From: Photobacterium indicum
Lineage (GTDB): Bacteria > Pseudomonadota > Gammaproteobacteria > Enterobacterales > Vibrionaceae
Reading direction: 5' to 3'
Length of the DNA stretch: 64,000 nucleotides
Assembly (NCBI RefSeq): GCF_003026215.1
Contig: NZ_PYOC01000006.1
Coordinates: 62,001 to 126,000 of the forward strand
This document shows, piece by piece, positions 8,041 through 16,840 of the stretch. Made by a program: the position numbers and the translations under genes. Positions within the stretch are counted from its first letter, which is position 1. The number at the start of each line of letters is the position of its first letter. The notes below the pieces were generated by a model. The model did not search any database. It saw nothing but the letters and a program-made list of their open reading frames with translations, and was not told where the DNA came from.

Positions 8041-8620
8041 ATAACGATGATCTAGATCGTTATAAGCTATCCACAAGCCGTAAAATAAAAACCGACTTAT
8101 CATAGTCGGTTTTTTTGTGACTAAAATTCGGTGTGTAACTTTTTCTAACGCATTGAATTTACCGATCTGTTGGCGCTTTCACCTTGAAGTATCATCAAAT
8201 TATGCTGATAAACGGTGTTTTTCCTGTTGGGATATCTCTGGGGATGTTTTTGCGATGTAACTCACGTTTGTGAATATACTTGTGGGCTATATGGCTAGTT
8301 ATGCACAGCTTATGATCGGATCCTCACTACATGTAGTGGATCCTATTATCTAAAAACACATTATCAACGCAATCCACAGGCTTTTCCACAGCTGGTTGTT
8401 TTTTGCTCGCCTTGGTTGCAAGGTAACACTTCTGTTTTTTTAAAGCCCCGTGGCACCTATCGTAGCGGTAAACTTTATAGTGTGGATAAGCCCCTACATT
8501 CTGTACGAGGTTGTGAGTAACTGAGTAAGGTACAATACGTAACAACGATATTTTCTTATTCATGTTATCGGCGGGATCCTAAAACGGAGGATCGTCACAC
8601 TTTGTGATGGGGAAGATCGA
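8041..8620. promoter_or_regulatory. Gene-free region with clustered DnaA boxes and GATC sites
   Basis: Exact matches to the DnaA box TTATNCACA lie at 8299-8307 (TTATGCACA, plus strand) and 8481-8489 (TTATCCACA, minus strand). One-mismatch copies lie at 8067-8075, 8269-8277 (minus), 8382-8390 and 8512-8520 (minus), and a two-mismatch copy at 8370-8378. Nine GATC sites fall at 8049, 8055, 8164, 8314, 8319, 8339, 8575, 8590 and 8615. A perfect 14-bp palindrome CACTACATGTAGTG (8325-8338) is bracketed by two GGATC sites. The last part must also hold the glpE promoter. The density of DnaA boxes is far above chance; the role is inferred only (DnaA titration or reactivation site, or DnaA-controlled promoter). 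Confidence 0.55.
8087..8117 (+). terminator. Rho-independent terminator after rpoH
   Basis: Stem AACCGACT / AGTCGGTT, TATCAT loop, then seven T. Confidence 0.9.
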
Positions 8621-8649
8621 TATCTACTATCAGAACCAAGAGGCAGGCA

Positions 8650-8982
8650 ATGGAACAGTTCGAACATATTTCAGTTGATCAAGCATATAGCTTATTGCAA
8701 CAAGAAGATTCACCGGCAGTGCTAGTGGATATTCGTGACCCTCAATCATTTGGGCTAGCACACCCTGAAAATGCTTATCATCTGACGAATGACACCATGG
8801 TTGAATTAATGAATCAGGTTGATTTTGAACAACCTGTGATTGTGATGTGTTATCACGGCATTAGTAGCCAAGGTGCTGCTCAATATTTGATTAACCAAGG
8901 GTTTGAAGCGGTGTATAGTTTGGATGGTGGTTTTGAAGCTTGGCGTCGTCAGGCTTTACCCATTGTTCAACAGATCGGTTAA
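8650..8982 (+). CDS. glpE: Thiosulfate sulfurtransferase GlpE (rhodanese)
   Basis: Single-domain rhodanese of 110 aa that transfers sulfur from thiosulfate to thiophilic acceptors. The active-site loop [10 protein letters not shown] has the catalytic Cys at residue 67 (E. coli GlpE has CYHGNSS). VDIRDPQSF at 26-34 is the second rhodanese hallmark. AAGAGGCAGGCA precedes the ATG. Followed after 41 bases by glpG, as in the E. coli glpEGR operon. Confidence 0.93.
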   Translation: MEQFEHISVDQAYSLLQQEDSPAVLVDIRDPQSFGLAHPENAYHLTNDTMVELMNQVDFEQPVIVMCYHGISSQGAAQYLINQGFEAVYSLDGGFEAWRRQALPIVQQIG

Positions 8983-9023
8983 TGGTAACCAATTGCCGAT
9001 CTGATACTTTGTCGGAGGAAAAG

Positions 9024-9863
9024 ATGCATCGATTAGCTGGATTCCATAATCCTCGTCAGGCGCAAGCGTTTATCGATTATATGGCGTCGCGTGGTATTAC
9101 ATTGTCTTTAGCATCTGAACCAGAAGGTGTTTTTGCCATCTGGTTAGTTGATATCCAACATCAAGTTGAAGCAGAGTCTGAACTCAAGACTTTTTTAAGT
9201 AACCCGAATGAATCTAAGTACCAAGCCGCATCTTGGGATGTAGCTGAAAGCCGTACGGCAAAATTCAATTATCGTAGCCCGAGTTTAATGGGGATGATTA
9301 AATCACAGGCTGGGCCGTTTAGCTTATCGGTTATGGTGGTGGTTATTGCGATTTATGTATTGTGGTTCTTCGGCCTACAACAGCTGATTTTTGATCTATT
9401 CCATTTCCCATTTATGGATGGGGATCAGTGGCAAGTGTGGCGATTTTTCTCACACGCTTTGATTCATTTTTCTGCCTTACATATTATTTTTAACTGCTTG
9501 TGGTGGTGGATCCTCGGCGGGCAATTAGAGCGACATAGTGGCAGTGCAAAACTGGTTCAAGTCTTTTTGATATCAGCGTTGGTATCAGGGTTTGCTCAAT
9601 TTTGGCTTCATGGTCCTAATTTTGGTGGTTTATCTGGGGTTGTTTATGCCTTAATGGGCTACATCTGGTGGATGGGTTGGTTAGCACCTAAACGGGGCCT
9701 TACCATGCCAAAAGCGTATGTCGGTTTTATGCTGGCATGGCTGGTGATTGGATTTGCTGAGCCGATGGGAATGTCGATAGCGAACATGGCACATTTATTT
9801 GGCTTGATCAGTGGCTGTTTAATCGCACTGGTTGATGCGAAATTTGGAAAATCAAACTATTAA
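9024..9863 (+). CDS. glpG: Rhomboid intramembrane serine protease GlpG
   Basis: Cleaves transmembrane segments within the inner membrane. 279 aa from the ATG at 9024 (GGAGG 6 bases upstream); the frame is open to 8940 but that part overlaps glpE. Residues 1-75 form the cytoplasmic domain, then six membrane spans. The catalytic dyad is Ser204 in GGLSGVVYAL and His257 in NMAHLFGL, with the oxyanion-hole helix HIIFN (H153, N157). The length and residue spacing fit E. coli GlpG (S201, H254). Unlike E. coli, glpR does not follow directly; glpT lies between. Confidence 0.95.
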   Translation: MHRLAGFHNPRQAQAFIDYMASRGITLSLASEPEGVFAIWLVDIQHQVEAESELKTFLSNPNESKYQAASWDVAESRTAKFNYRSPSLMGMIKSQAGPFSLSVMVVVIAIYVLWFFGLQQLIFDLFHFPFMDGDQWQVWRFFSHALIHFSALHIIFNCLWWWILGGQLERHSGSAKLVQVFLISALVSGFAQFWLHGPNFGGLSGVVYALMGYIWWMGWLAPKRGLTMPKAYVGFMLAWLVIGFAEPMGMSIANMAHLFGLISGCLIALVDAKFGKSNY

Positions 9864-10210
9864 TAACTCCCCCCATCTCTAAGATTAATGTCATTCCATT
9901 TCCTCGTTGCGAGTGGCATTAGTCTCTGATTTCAAAAGCACTTCCCTATGTTTGTCTGCTTTTTAAGGCAAGATGTCTCATTTTTGAAAAATAAATCTTC
10001 GTTTATGATTGTTTTCACATCTTTATCTTTTCATTCGAGTGATAATCCGTGCCAATTGAGCGAAATCGATTGTTTTGCTCGTTTATGGCTTGCGTTCGCG
10101 CAAAAATCCATCGCTGAAACAACAAATTGTTAAAAGCAATATCGTAACAACAGTACTCTGTTTAGAAATCGTCCTTGCTAAAATAACAATAACTTTTAAA
10201 GGAACACCTT
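9864..10210 (+). other. Intergenic region upstream of glpT
   Basis: 347 bp with no supported gene. A 61-codon frame at 9948-10133 lacks a ribosome site and has no recognisable composition. A partial GlpR half-site, TTTGCTCGTT (10074-10083; consensus WATKYTCGWW, one mismatch), may belong to the glpT control region. AAAGGA just before the glpT ATG is the ribosome site. No clear -35/-10 pair was identified. Confidence 0.35.
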
Positions 10211-11581
10211 ATGTTTGGCATCTTTAAACCCGCGGTTCATACTGCGCAACTGTCTGGTGGACAAATAGATCCTGTCTATAAACGTCTACGTTGGCAACTC
10301 TTTATGGGTATTTTCTTTGGCTATGCCGGGTATTATCTAGTCCGTAAAAACTTCAGTTTGGCTATGCCTTTCTTGATTGAAGAATATGGCTATAGCCGTG
10401 GTGACTTAGGTGTTGCTTTGGCCGCTGTTTCTATTGCCTATGGTTTATCCAAGTTCTTAATGGGTAGTGTGTCAGACCGTTCTAATCCGCGCTATTTCTT
10501 GGCGGCGGGTTTGACCATGTCGGCGTTGGTGATGCTGTGCTTTGGCTTTATGCCTTGGGCAACAAGCAGCATTACTGCCATGTTTATCTTATTGTTTTTG
10601 AACGGTTGGTTCCAGGGTATGGGATGGCCAGCTTGTGGCCGAACAATGGTGCACTGGTGGTCACGCAAAGAGCGTGGTGAACTGGTTTCTGTTTGGAACG
10701 TTGCGCATAACGTGGGCGGCGGTTTAATCGGTCCGATGTTCTTGTTGGGTTTATGGGCCTTCAATGATGACTGGCGTACAGCATTCTATGTACCTGCATT
10801 CTTCGCGTTGTTGGTTGCCGCTTTCACATTAATTGCAATGCGTGATACGCCGCAATCTTGTGGTTTGCCTGCCATTGAAGAATATAAAGACGATTACCCA
10901 GATAACTACGATGAATCACATGAAAAAGAGATGACCGGCAAGGAAATCTTCTTTAAGTATGTATTTAACAACAAATTATTGTGGTTTATCGCAATTGCGA
11001 ACGCATTTGTTTACTTGATTCGTTATGGCGTACTTGATTGGGCTCCTGTGTATTTAAGTGAAGTGAAGGATTTCTCAGTAGATAAGTCATCTTGGGCATA
11101 TTTCCTTTATGAGTGGGCGGGTATTCCTGGCACATTACTCTGTGGTTGGATGTCAGATAAATTCTTTAAAGGTCGTCGTGCACCTGCTGGCATCTTATTT
11201 ATGTCACTTGTAACGATTGCGGTATTGGTTTACTGGTTTAACCCTCCGGGTAACCCAATTGTCGATATGACAGCACTGGTTGCTATCGGCTTCCTTATTT
11301 ATGGTCCGGTAATGCTTATTGGTCTGTATGCGTTAGAACTAGCACCGAAGAAAGCGGCTGGTACGGCAGCTGGCCTTACAGGCTTGTTTGGCTACCTTGG
11401 TGGTGCGGTTGTGGCAAACATCGTACTAGGCTACACCGTTGACCACTTTGGTTGGGATGGTGGCTTCATGGTACTGACTTCTGCCTGTGGCTTGTCAATT
11501 TTCTTCCTTGTGTTAGCACTAATGGGTGAAAATAAGATCCATGAAAAACGTGCCCTTGAGCGTGCACAACAAAATGCGTGA
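10211..11581 (+). CDS. glpT: Glycerol-3-phosphate:phosphate antiporter GlpT
   Basis: Major-facilitator antiporter that brings in glycerol-3-phosphate in exchange for phosphate. 456 aa with 12 predicted spans. The substrate-binding residues known from E. coli GlpT are present: Arg45 (YYLVRKNFS), His166 in [10 protein letters not shown] and Arg271 ([15 protein letters not shown]). The OPA-family stretch [19 protein letters not shown] (138-156) is intact. Also the entry route for fosfomycin in relatives. Grouped with glpEG upstream and glpR downstream. Confidence 0.95.
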   Translation: MFGIFKPAVHTAQLSGGQIDPVYKRLRWQLFMGIFFGYAGYYLVRKNFSLAMPFLIEEYGYSRGDLGVALAAVSIAYGLSKFLMGSVSDRSNPRYFLAAGLTMSALVMLCFGFMPWATSSITAMFILLFLNGWFQGMGWPACGRTMVHWWSRKERGELVSVWNVAHNVGGGLIGPMFLLGLWAFNDDWRTAFYVPAFFALLVAAFTLIAMRDTPQSCGLPAIEEYKDDYPDNYDESHEKEMTGKEIFFKYVFNNKLLWFIAIANAFVYLIRYGVLDWAPVYLSEVKDFSVDKSSWAYFLYEWAGIPGTLLCGWMSDKFFKGRRAPAGILFMSLVTIAVLVYWFNPPGNPIVDMTALVAIGFLIYGPVMLIGLYALELAPKKAAGTAAGLTGLFGYLGGAVVANIVLGYTVDHFGWDGGFMVLTSACGLSIFFLVLALMGENKIHEKRALERAQQNA

Positions 11582-11629
11582 TTGAGATCGCCATCATTGG
11601 CATCTTTCTACCGCTGTAGGTAATATGAT

Positions 11630-11658
11630 AAGGCTCCGCATTCGCGGAGCCTTGTTGT
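11630..11658 (+). terminator. Terminator after glpT
   Basis: Perfect 10-bp stem AAGGCTCCGC / GCGGAGCCTT with an ATTC loop; the tail GTTGT is only weakly T-rich, so it may act as a partial attenuator before glpR. Confidence 0.7.
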
Positions 11659-11678
11659 AACCAGGAGCAGCGTCAGCA

Positions 11679-12458
11679 GTGAAGCAAAGCAAACGACATC
11701 AAGAAATTATCGACATCGTTAAAACCCAGGGCTATGTCAGCACTGACGACCTGGTTGAACGTTTTAACGTGAGTCCTCAAACAATCCGACGAGATCTGAA
11801 TGAACTCGCCGCCGAAAATAAAATTCGTCGTCATCACGGCGGAGCAACCATTCCATCCAGTTCTGTTAATACCTCTTACACTACGCGTAAAGTCATGCAG
11901 TTGGTTGAAAAAGACCGCATTGCAGAAGCCATGGCTGAGCATATTCCCGATGGGGCCACACTATTTATTGATATTGGTACAACGCCTGAAGCTGTAGCCC
12001 GTGCGCTGCTTAATCATAACGACTTGCGTATCGTGACGAATAACTTGAATGTTGCCAGCGTATTAACGGGAAAAGATGATTTTCGCGTTATCTTAGCGGG
12101 GGGTGAAGTACGTAACCGCGACGGCGGTATTGTGGGCGAAGCAACCCTCGATTTTATTTCCCAGTTCCGGTTAGATTTCGGCATCATGGGGATCAGTGGT
12201 ATTGATCTTGATGGCTCGTTGCTTGATTTTGATTACCATGAAGTACGCGTGAAACAGGCGATTATCGAAAACAGTCGTTGCGTGATGCTGGGTGCCGATC
12301 ATACTAAATTTGGTCGTAATGCGATGGTGAATTTGGGTGATATTAGCCAGATTGATATGCTGTTTACCGACGAACATCCGCCAGAAGCGTTAGCGAAGCT
12401 GATTACTGAACATGAAATCCATATGGAAGTTGTTGGTCAAAACAATGCTCCAGATTGA
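11679..12458 (+). CDS. glpR: Glycerol-3-phosphate regulon repressor GlpR
   Basis: DeoR-family repressor, 259 aa. The N-terminal helix-turn-helix (about residues 18-40, with SPQTIRRDLNELA) binds DNA; the C-terminal domain senses glycerol-3-phosphate (FIDIGTTPEAVARALL, GGEVRNRDGGIVGEATLDF). It follows E. coli GlpR along its whole length. The start is the GTG at 11679, giving MKQSKRHQ as in E. coli; AGGAG lies 11 bases upstream, a rather long spacing. Predicted targets in the window are glpD and probably glpT. Confidence 0.93.
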   Translation: MKQSKRHQEIIDIVKTQGYVSTDDLVERFNVSPQTIRRDLNELAAENKIRRHHGGATIPSSSVNTSYTTRKVMQLVEKDRIAEAMAEHIPDGATLFIDIGTTPEAVARALLNHNDLRIVTNNLNVASVLTGKDDFRVILAGGEVRNRDGGIVGEATLDFISQFRLDFGIMGISGIDLDGSLLDFDYHEVRVKQAIIENSRCVMLGADHTKFGRNAMVNLGDISQIDMLFTDEHPPEALAKLITEHEIHMEVVGQNNAPD

Positions 12459-12521
12459 TCATAAAGTGTGATAACAAAAAGAGATAACCGATACGAAAGT
12501 GTGTCGAACAGCTTTCCTAAG

Positions 12522-12551
12522 CGGACTGCCAGTAATGGCAGTCCGTTTTTT
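12522..12551 (+). terminator. Rho-independent terminator after glpR
   Basis: Perfect 10-bp stem CGGACTGCCA / TGGCAGTCCG, GTAA loop, six T. Confidence 0.92.
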
Positions 12552-12633
12552 ATGCGTGTTATTTGACGAATTGGTCATGTTTTTGTAACAAATCGCAAAT
12601 AATAATGATGATCTTGAGTTAATTGTCAGTTAT

Positions 12634-12673
12634 GATGCTCGTTATCGAATCAAAACGAACATTTTAATGTTCG
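12634..12673 (+). promoter_or_regulatory. GlpR operator cluster upstream of glpD
   Basis: Successive 10-mers resemble the E. coli GlpR half-site WATKYTCGWW and its complement: GATGCTCGTT (12634-12643), ATCGAATCAA (12644-12653), AACGAACATT (12654-12663, perfect) and AATGTTCG (12666-12673). CGAACATT and AATGTTCG form an 8-bp inverted repeat with a 2-bp centre. They lie 50-90 bases before glpD, so repression of glpD by GlpR is likely. Confidence 0.7.
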
Positions 12674-12724
12674 CATTGGTTTCGAATTATCAAAACCAAG
12701 CATATTATGGGATAGGTGGATGGC

Positions 12725-14263
12725 ATGACGGCAGAAAACACGCAGATTTTGGATCTAATTGTAGTAGGTGGTGGTATTAATGGCGCAGGTATTGCCGCGG
12801 ATGCTGCTGGACGAGGTTTGACTGTCGGTTTATATGAAGCTGATGATTTTGCTTCTGCTACTTCTTCTGCGAGTTCGAAGCTTATCCATGGTGGTCTTCG
12901 TTATCTTGAGCACTATGAATTCCGTTTAGTTGGCGAAGCACTGGCAGAGCGTGAAGTGTTATTGAAAAAAATCCCTCATATTGCGCGTCCTATGCGTTTT
13001 CGCTTGCCTCACCGCCCACACCTTCGTCCGGCTTGGATGATCCGTGCTGGCTTATTTATGTATGATAACTTGGGTAAACGCACGACATTACCTGCAAGCC
13101 ATGGTCTTAAATTTGGTCAAGATTCAGTATTAATTCCAGAAATAACTAAAGGGTTCGAATACTCAGATTGCTGGGTAGATGATGCGCGTTTGGTGATTTT
13201 AAATGCAATGGAAGTGGCTGAAAAAGGCGGTGATGTGCGTAATCGTTGCCGCGTTGAAAAAGCGGTACGTGACGGTGAATTTTGGCTTGTGACCATTCGC
13301 GATGTCCAAACGAACGAAATATTTGTACGTAAATCACGTGCGCTGGTGAATGCGGCTGGCCCTTGGGTGAAAGCGTTCTTCGATAACAGCATGGAAGAAG
13401 TCTCTCCTCGTAATATTCGCTTAATTAAAGGTTCACACATTGTCGTGCCACGTGCACACGATGAACCGCAAGCGTATATTTTGCAAAATGAAGATAATCG
13501 AATTGTTTTCGTTATTCCTTACTTAGACCGTTTTTCGATTATTGGTACGACAGATGTTGAATACAATGGTGATCCGCGTAATGTGGCAATTGATGACAAC
13601 GAGATCGACTACTTATTAAAAGCTTACAACACCAATTTTGTGAAAAAGCTGGATCGTACTGATGTGGTATGGACTTACAGTGGCGTTCGTCCGCTATGTG
13701 ATGACGAATCAGACTCACCACAAGCAATTACCCGAGATTACACCTTAGAGCTTGAACAGCAAGCGAATAAAGCCCCTTTACTATCGATTTTCGGGGGTAA
13801 GCTAACCACATATCGTAAGCTTGCTGAGGCAGCGATGACTAAGTTATCGCCTTTCTTCTCCAACATGGGCCCAAGTTGGACCGCTGATTCGTATTTGCCG
13901 GGTGGTGAAGCGAACTTTAGCATTCCACTGCTGGCCAAGACACTGCAACAGCAGCATGCATGGTTATCTGCCTTTACGTGTGAGCGTATGGCAACGAACT
14001 ACGGTAACCGAGCGGTGAGATTGTTAGAGGGAGTCAATGGTGAGGCCGATATGGGGCAGCACTTTGGTGAAGGCCTTTATGCTCGCGAACTCGATTACAT
14101 GATTGAGCAAGAATTTGCGCAAAATGAAATCGATGCATTGTGGCGTCGTAGTAAATTAGGTTTGTATCTAAATGATGAGCAAATCGCAGCGGTGGCGCAA
14201 TACATTACGGATAAAGCACTCTCTATTGCGGCTAAAAAATCAGAAGCAAATGTTGCGGCATAA
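12725..14263 (+). CDS. glpD: Aerobic glycerol-3-phosphate dehydrogenase GlpD
   Basis: FAD enzyme on the inner membrane that oxidises glycerol-3-phosphate to dihydroxyacetone phosphate and passes electrons to quinone. 512 aa from the ATG at 12725; a GTG at 12716 is an alternative start. The FAD-binding Rossmann motif VVGGGINGAGIAADAAGRG is near residues 13-31, followed by ATSSASSKLIHGGLRYLEHY and the C-terminal FGGKLTTYRKLAE. It closely follows E. coli GlpD (501 aa). Preceded by GlpR sites and followed by a strong terminator. Confidence 0.96.
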   Translation: MTAENTQILDLIVVGGGINGAGIAADAAGRGLTVGLYEADDFASATSSASSKLIHGGLRYLEHYEFRLVGEALAEREVLLKKIPHIARPMRFRLPHRPHLRPAWMIRAGLFMYDNLGKRTTLPASHGLKFGQDSVLIPEITKGFEYSDCWVDDARLVILNAMEVAEKGGDVRNRCRVEKAVRDGEFWLVTIRDVQTNEIFVRKSRALVNAAGPWVKAFFDNSMEEVSPRNIRLIKGSHIVVPRAHDEPQAYILQNEDNRIVFVIPYLDRFSIIGTTDVEYNGDPRNVAIDDNEIDYLLKAYNTNFVKKLDRTDVVWTYSGVRPLCDDESDSPQAITRDYTLELEQQANKAPLLSIFGGKLTTYRKLAEAAMTKLSPFFSNMGPSWTADSYLPGGEANFSIPLLAKTLQQQHAWLSAFTCERMATNYGNRAVRLLEGVNGEADMGQHFGEGLYARELDYMIEQEFAQNEIDALWRRSKLGLYLNDEQIAAVAQYITDKALSIAAKKSEANVAA

Positions 14264-14309
14264 GCGATAGATGGGTTAAAGCAGGCTGTTTGATAAAAAA
14301 TAGATATGT

Positions 14310-14337
14310 AAAAGGCGCTCATTGAGCGCCTTTTTTT
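14310..14337. terminator. Terminator between glpD and the FliL-like gene
   Basis: Stem AAAGGCGCTC / GAGCGCCTTT with an ATT loop, seven T on the plus strand and a T-run on the minus strand too, so it can serve both convergent genes. Confidence 0.9.
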
Positions 14338-14373
14338 ATTGCCAGTCATAAATCTTATAACGACTATCAGCCA

Positions 14374-14799
14374 TTATTGGTACAGATACTTCGTAAACAA
14401 TAACTCTGTTACCAGTTTTTGTCGGGTCTCTGTGATCAGCAGTTCATTTACTTTGGCAAGGCAGGCTTGTCGAATTTCTTCACGCCCCGCCAATGATTTC
14501 ACTTTCGCTTCTGGCTGTTGACCAATGATGTTGATAATAGCATCACGAATTAATGGCGTATGATGCTCCACCTGCTTGATTAAGCTGGGATCAGATACCA
14601 TTAAATCGATCTGTAAGCGCAAATAGCCTAATTTTTTACCCTGCGTAACATAGTTGGTCGTTATGTCGGGGGTCAGGGTGTAATAAGAATATTCTGGTTG
14701 CGACAGTGGTGCATCTGCTGCTGCAACATGCTGGGTAGCTAGAATACTAGCCAAAAAAAGGGTGAAGCCAAAGATTGTCGATTTCATCATTACACTCAT
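14374..14799 (-). CDS. FliL-like exported protein
   Basis: A 141-aa protein with a signal peptide (about residues 1-27, ending HVAAADA). The mature part YYTLTPDITTNYVTQGKKLGYLRLQIDL resembles the FliL domain, and the C-terminal part (RDAIINIIGQQ, VNELLITETRQKLVTELLFTKYLYQ) fits the end of that domain. FliL proteins sit at the flagellar stator, but this one lies next to ubiC, away from flagellar genes, so a motor role is unproven. Start codons at 14799, 14790 and 14787 are all possible; the last has GAGTG at a suitable distance. Confidence 0.65.
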   Translation of the reverse strand: MSVMMKSTIFGFTLFLASILATQHVAAADAPLSQPEYSYYTLTPDITTNYVTQGKKLGYLRLQIDLMVSDPSLIKQVEHHTPLIRDAIINIIGQQPEAKVKSLAGREEIRQACLAKVNELLITETRQKLVTELLFTKYLYQ

Positions 14800-14840
14800 G
14801 GGTTTATCTGAATTTGTCGCAATGAATTGCTATCTTTCGA

Positions 14841-14867
14841 CCGTAACGATATTCCTACTCGTTACGG
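14841..14867. promoter_or_regulatory. Inverted repeat between the FliL-like gene and ubiC
   Basis: CCGTAACGA (14841-14849) and TCGTTACGG (14859-14867) are perfect 9-bp arms with a 9-bp spacer, in the divergent promoter region. It could be an operator or form a hairpin in the FliL-like leader. No known regulator consensus was recognised. Confidence 0.5.
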
Positions 14868-14958
14868 CTTGCTACAATAGCAGATCATCATGGTAATAAA
14901 TTAACCGCATTCTACCAAGCTATTTTAATCATAAGCTTGTAGCGTTCGAATTGGAAAG

Positions 14959-15501
14959 ATGTCGAAATTCAAGCAGTTGTATAAACCATTATTGGATAAT
15001 GTGCAGTGGGAAACACCCCTCTCACTCGCGATAGAAGGCACAGAGTTTGGGCATTGGTTGCTTGAGCCTGATTCATTATCACGTCGACTTCAACGTCATT
15101 GTGATGAATTTACCGTGTCGCTCATTGAGCAGAAGAAAATTGATAGTACGATGCTATCGGCTGATGAGCGTGAGTTGATCGGTGATGTTAATTGTCTATT
15201 ACGTAAAGTTGTTTTGATGGGAGACGGACAACCGTGGGTATTTGCTCGTACTTTAATCCCGCTATCCACCCTTACTGGGCAAGAGAGCGACCTTGAACAA
15301 TTGGGTGAGATGCCACTAGGCTTTCGGGTATTTACTGATAGTAGTGCGCGTCGTGATGCATTGGAAGTTGCGAATACAGGAACACAAGTACAGCCACTAT
15401 GGGCTCGCCGTTCACGTTTATGGATAAATAATAAACCGTTGCTGGTTGCTGAATTATTTTTGGCACAAGCCCCAGTTTATTCAAAGGAGAGACAATGTTA
15501 G
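14959..15501 (+). CDS. ubiC: Chorismate pyruvate-lyase UbiC
   Basis: First committed step of ubiquinone synthesis: chorismate to 4-hydroxybenzoate and pyruvate, in the cytosol. 180 aa. The residues matching the E. coli active site appear as Arg82 in [19 protein letters not shown] and Glu165 in [18 protein letters not shown] precedes the ATG. Overlaps ubiA by 7 bases, so the two are co-translated. Confidence 0.93.
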   Translation: MSKFKQLYKPLLDNVQWETPLSLAIEGTEFGHWLLEPDSLSRRLQRHCDEFTVSLIEQKKIDSTMLSADERELIGDVNCLLRKVVLMGDGQPWVFARTLIPLSTLTGQESDLEQLGEMPLGFRVFTDSSARRDALEVANTGTQVQPLWARRSRLWINNKPLLVAELFLAQAPVYSKERQC

Positions 15502-16358
15502 CAATGACTAAGGCGAAAGCATTTTGTCAGCTGGCACGATTTGATCGCCCTATTGGTAGTTTACTTTTATTATGGCCAACGTTGTGGGCACTGTTTTTAG
15601 CCGCAGATGGGTTACCCAGTGCGCATGTGCTGGTGGTTTTCGTGCTTGGCGTTATTTTTATGCGCGCGGCTGGCTGTGTAATTAATGATTTTGCTGACCG
15701 TAATTTTGATGGCCATGTAAAACGTACAGCTAAACGACCAATGCCATCAGGCAAGGTGTCGGAACGTGAAGCGCTCGGATTATTTGGTCTATTGGTATTA
15801 GTGTCGTTTTTATTAGTACTAACCATGAATACCTTAACGATTATGCTCTCTGTGGTTGGGCTGGCATTGGCAGCCGCTTATCCATTTATGAAGCGTTATA
15901 CCCATTTACCGCAGCTGGTACTAGGGATGGCATTTGGTTGGTCAATTCCAATGGCATACGCCGCACAAGCGGGTGAGTTACCTGTTGTTGCATGGTTATT
16001 ATTTATCGCCAATATATTGTGGACGATTGCTTACGATACTCAGTATGCCATGGTCGATCGTGATGATGATTTAAAAGTTGGCATCAAATCCGCTGCCATT
16101 TTATTTGGTCGTTTTGATAAGATTATTATTGGTGTATTGCAGTTAAGCACTTTAGTGCTCATGATTTTGATTGGACATAGTCTCGATTTACATCAAGTTT
16201 ATTATTGGTTCTTATTAATGGCGTCAGGCTTGTTTGTGTATCAACAACGACTGATTGGAAGTCGTGAACGTGAACCGTGTTTTAAAGCATTTTTAAATAA
16301 TAACTATGTTGGCATGCTGATATTTTTAGGTATCGCCATTGGTGTGATGATGCAATAA
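15495..16358 (+). CDS. ubiA: 4-hydroxybenzoate octaprenyltransferase UbiA
   Basis: Membrane prenyltransferase that attaches the polyprenyl chain to 4-hydroxybenzoate. 287 aa, about eight or nine spans. The two Asp-rich magnesium-diphosphate motifs are present: NDFADRNFD (64-72) and [12 protein letters not shown] (181-192). AAGGAGAG favours the ATG at 15495 over the in-frame ATG at 15504. Second gene of ubiCA, closed by a terminator. Confidence 0.95.
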   Translation: MLAMTKAKAFCQLARFDRPIGSLLLLWPTLWALFLAADGLPSAHVLVVFVLGVIFMRAAGCVINDFADRNFDGHVKRTAKRPMPSGKVSEREALGLFGLLVLVSFLLVLTMNTLTIMLSVVGLALAAAYPFMKRYTHLPQLVLGMAFGWSIPMAYAAQAGELPVVAWLLFIANILWTIAYDTQYAMVDRDDDLKVGIKSAAILFGRFDKIIIGVLQLSTLVLMILIGHSLDLHQVYYWFLLMASGLFVYQQRLIGSREREPCFKAFLNNNYVGMLIFLGIAIGVMMQ

Positions 16359-16385
16359 ATAACGATATTGAACGGCCTACATCAT

Positions 16386-16412
16386 AAAAAGCACCTATAG
16401 GGTGCTTTTTTA
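16386..16412 (+). terminator. Rho-independent terminator after ubiA
   Basis: Stem AAAAGCACC / GGGTGCTTTT, TATA loop, six T. Confidence 0.88.
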
Positions 16413-16785
16413 TTATCTGCGATTTGTGTCAATCTTTCTTGTTATAACCGCTGTACAGCTTTTTAATTAAAAAACACCATCAAACTAAGAAACGTCTATT
16501 TCTTGTTATTAAACGGGCATTGCATTAATGAATCATTAACTTAGCTGAAGCCTATCAGCTCTGGGGTGTAGGTTAGTTTTTAGTGAGACGTCTAAAATTG
16601 TACAGCTTTAGAGGTTTTATATACCAGTAACCTCAAAGCTTGCGTTTTTAGACGTATCGTAATGAATACGGTGGTTGCCAGCTAGTCGCTAGTACGTCGT
16701 CAGGGTTGATGTACATGTTTAGGACGATTAGGAACCCCATAACCCAAAAGCTTATAAAATGATTAAGATAAATCGCAGGCAATAA
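16413..16785. other. Palindrome-rich intergenic region between ubiA and plsB
   Basis: No gene. It holds a 15-bp palindrome TTAATGAATCATTAA (16525-16539), a hairpin AGCTGA / TCAGCT (16543-16560), a long imperfect inverted repeat with arms 16588-16616 and 16629-16655 (starting ACGTCTAAAA and ending in the complement), and CGTAT / ATACG (16653-16670). The loop and right arm (TATACCAGTAACCTCAAAG) resemble the end of the TATACCCAAG repeat at 58804. It may be a decayed repeat or encode a structured RNA. Confidence 0.5.
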
Positions 16786-16808
16786 AAAAGCTGGCAATGC
16801 CAGCTTTT
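16786..16808 (-). terminator. Terminator after plsB
   Basis: Perfect 10-bp stem AAAAGCTGGC / GCCAGCTTTT with a 3-base loop and a T-run on the minus strand, 33 bases beyond the plsB stop. Confidence 0.88.
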
Positions 16809-16840
16809 CGTTTAAAGGTGTATCTCAGCGGTGAATTGAA

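Noticed and set aside
8327..8563. 78-codon minus-strand frame inside the DnaA-box region
   Set aside because: No ribosome site at a proper distance, odd composition and no family resemblance; the region is better explained as non-coding regulatory DNA.
8041..8620. Chromosomal replication origin
   Set aside because: DnaA boxes and GATC sites are present, but there is no convincing AT-rich 13-mer unwinding array and none of the usual origin neighbours, so only a DnaA-binding locus is proposed.
9948..10133. 61-codon frame upstream of glpT
   Set aside because: No Shine-Dalgarno sequence, no recognisable motifs, and it lies where glpT control elements are expected.
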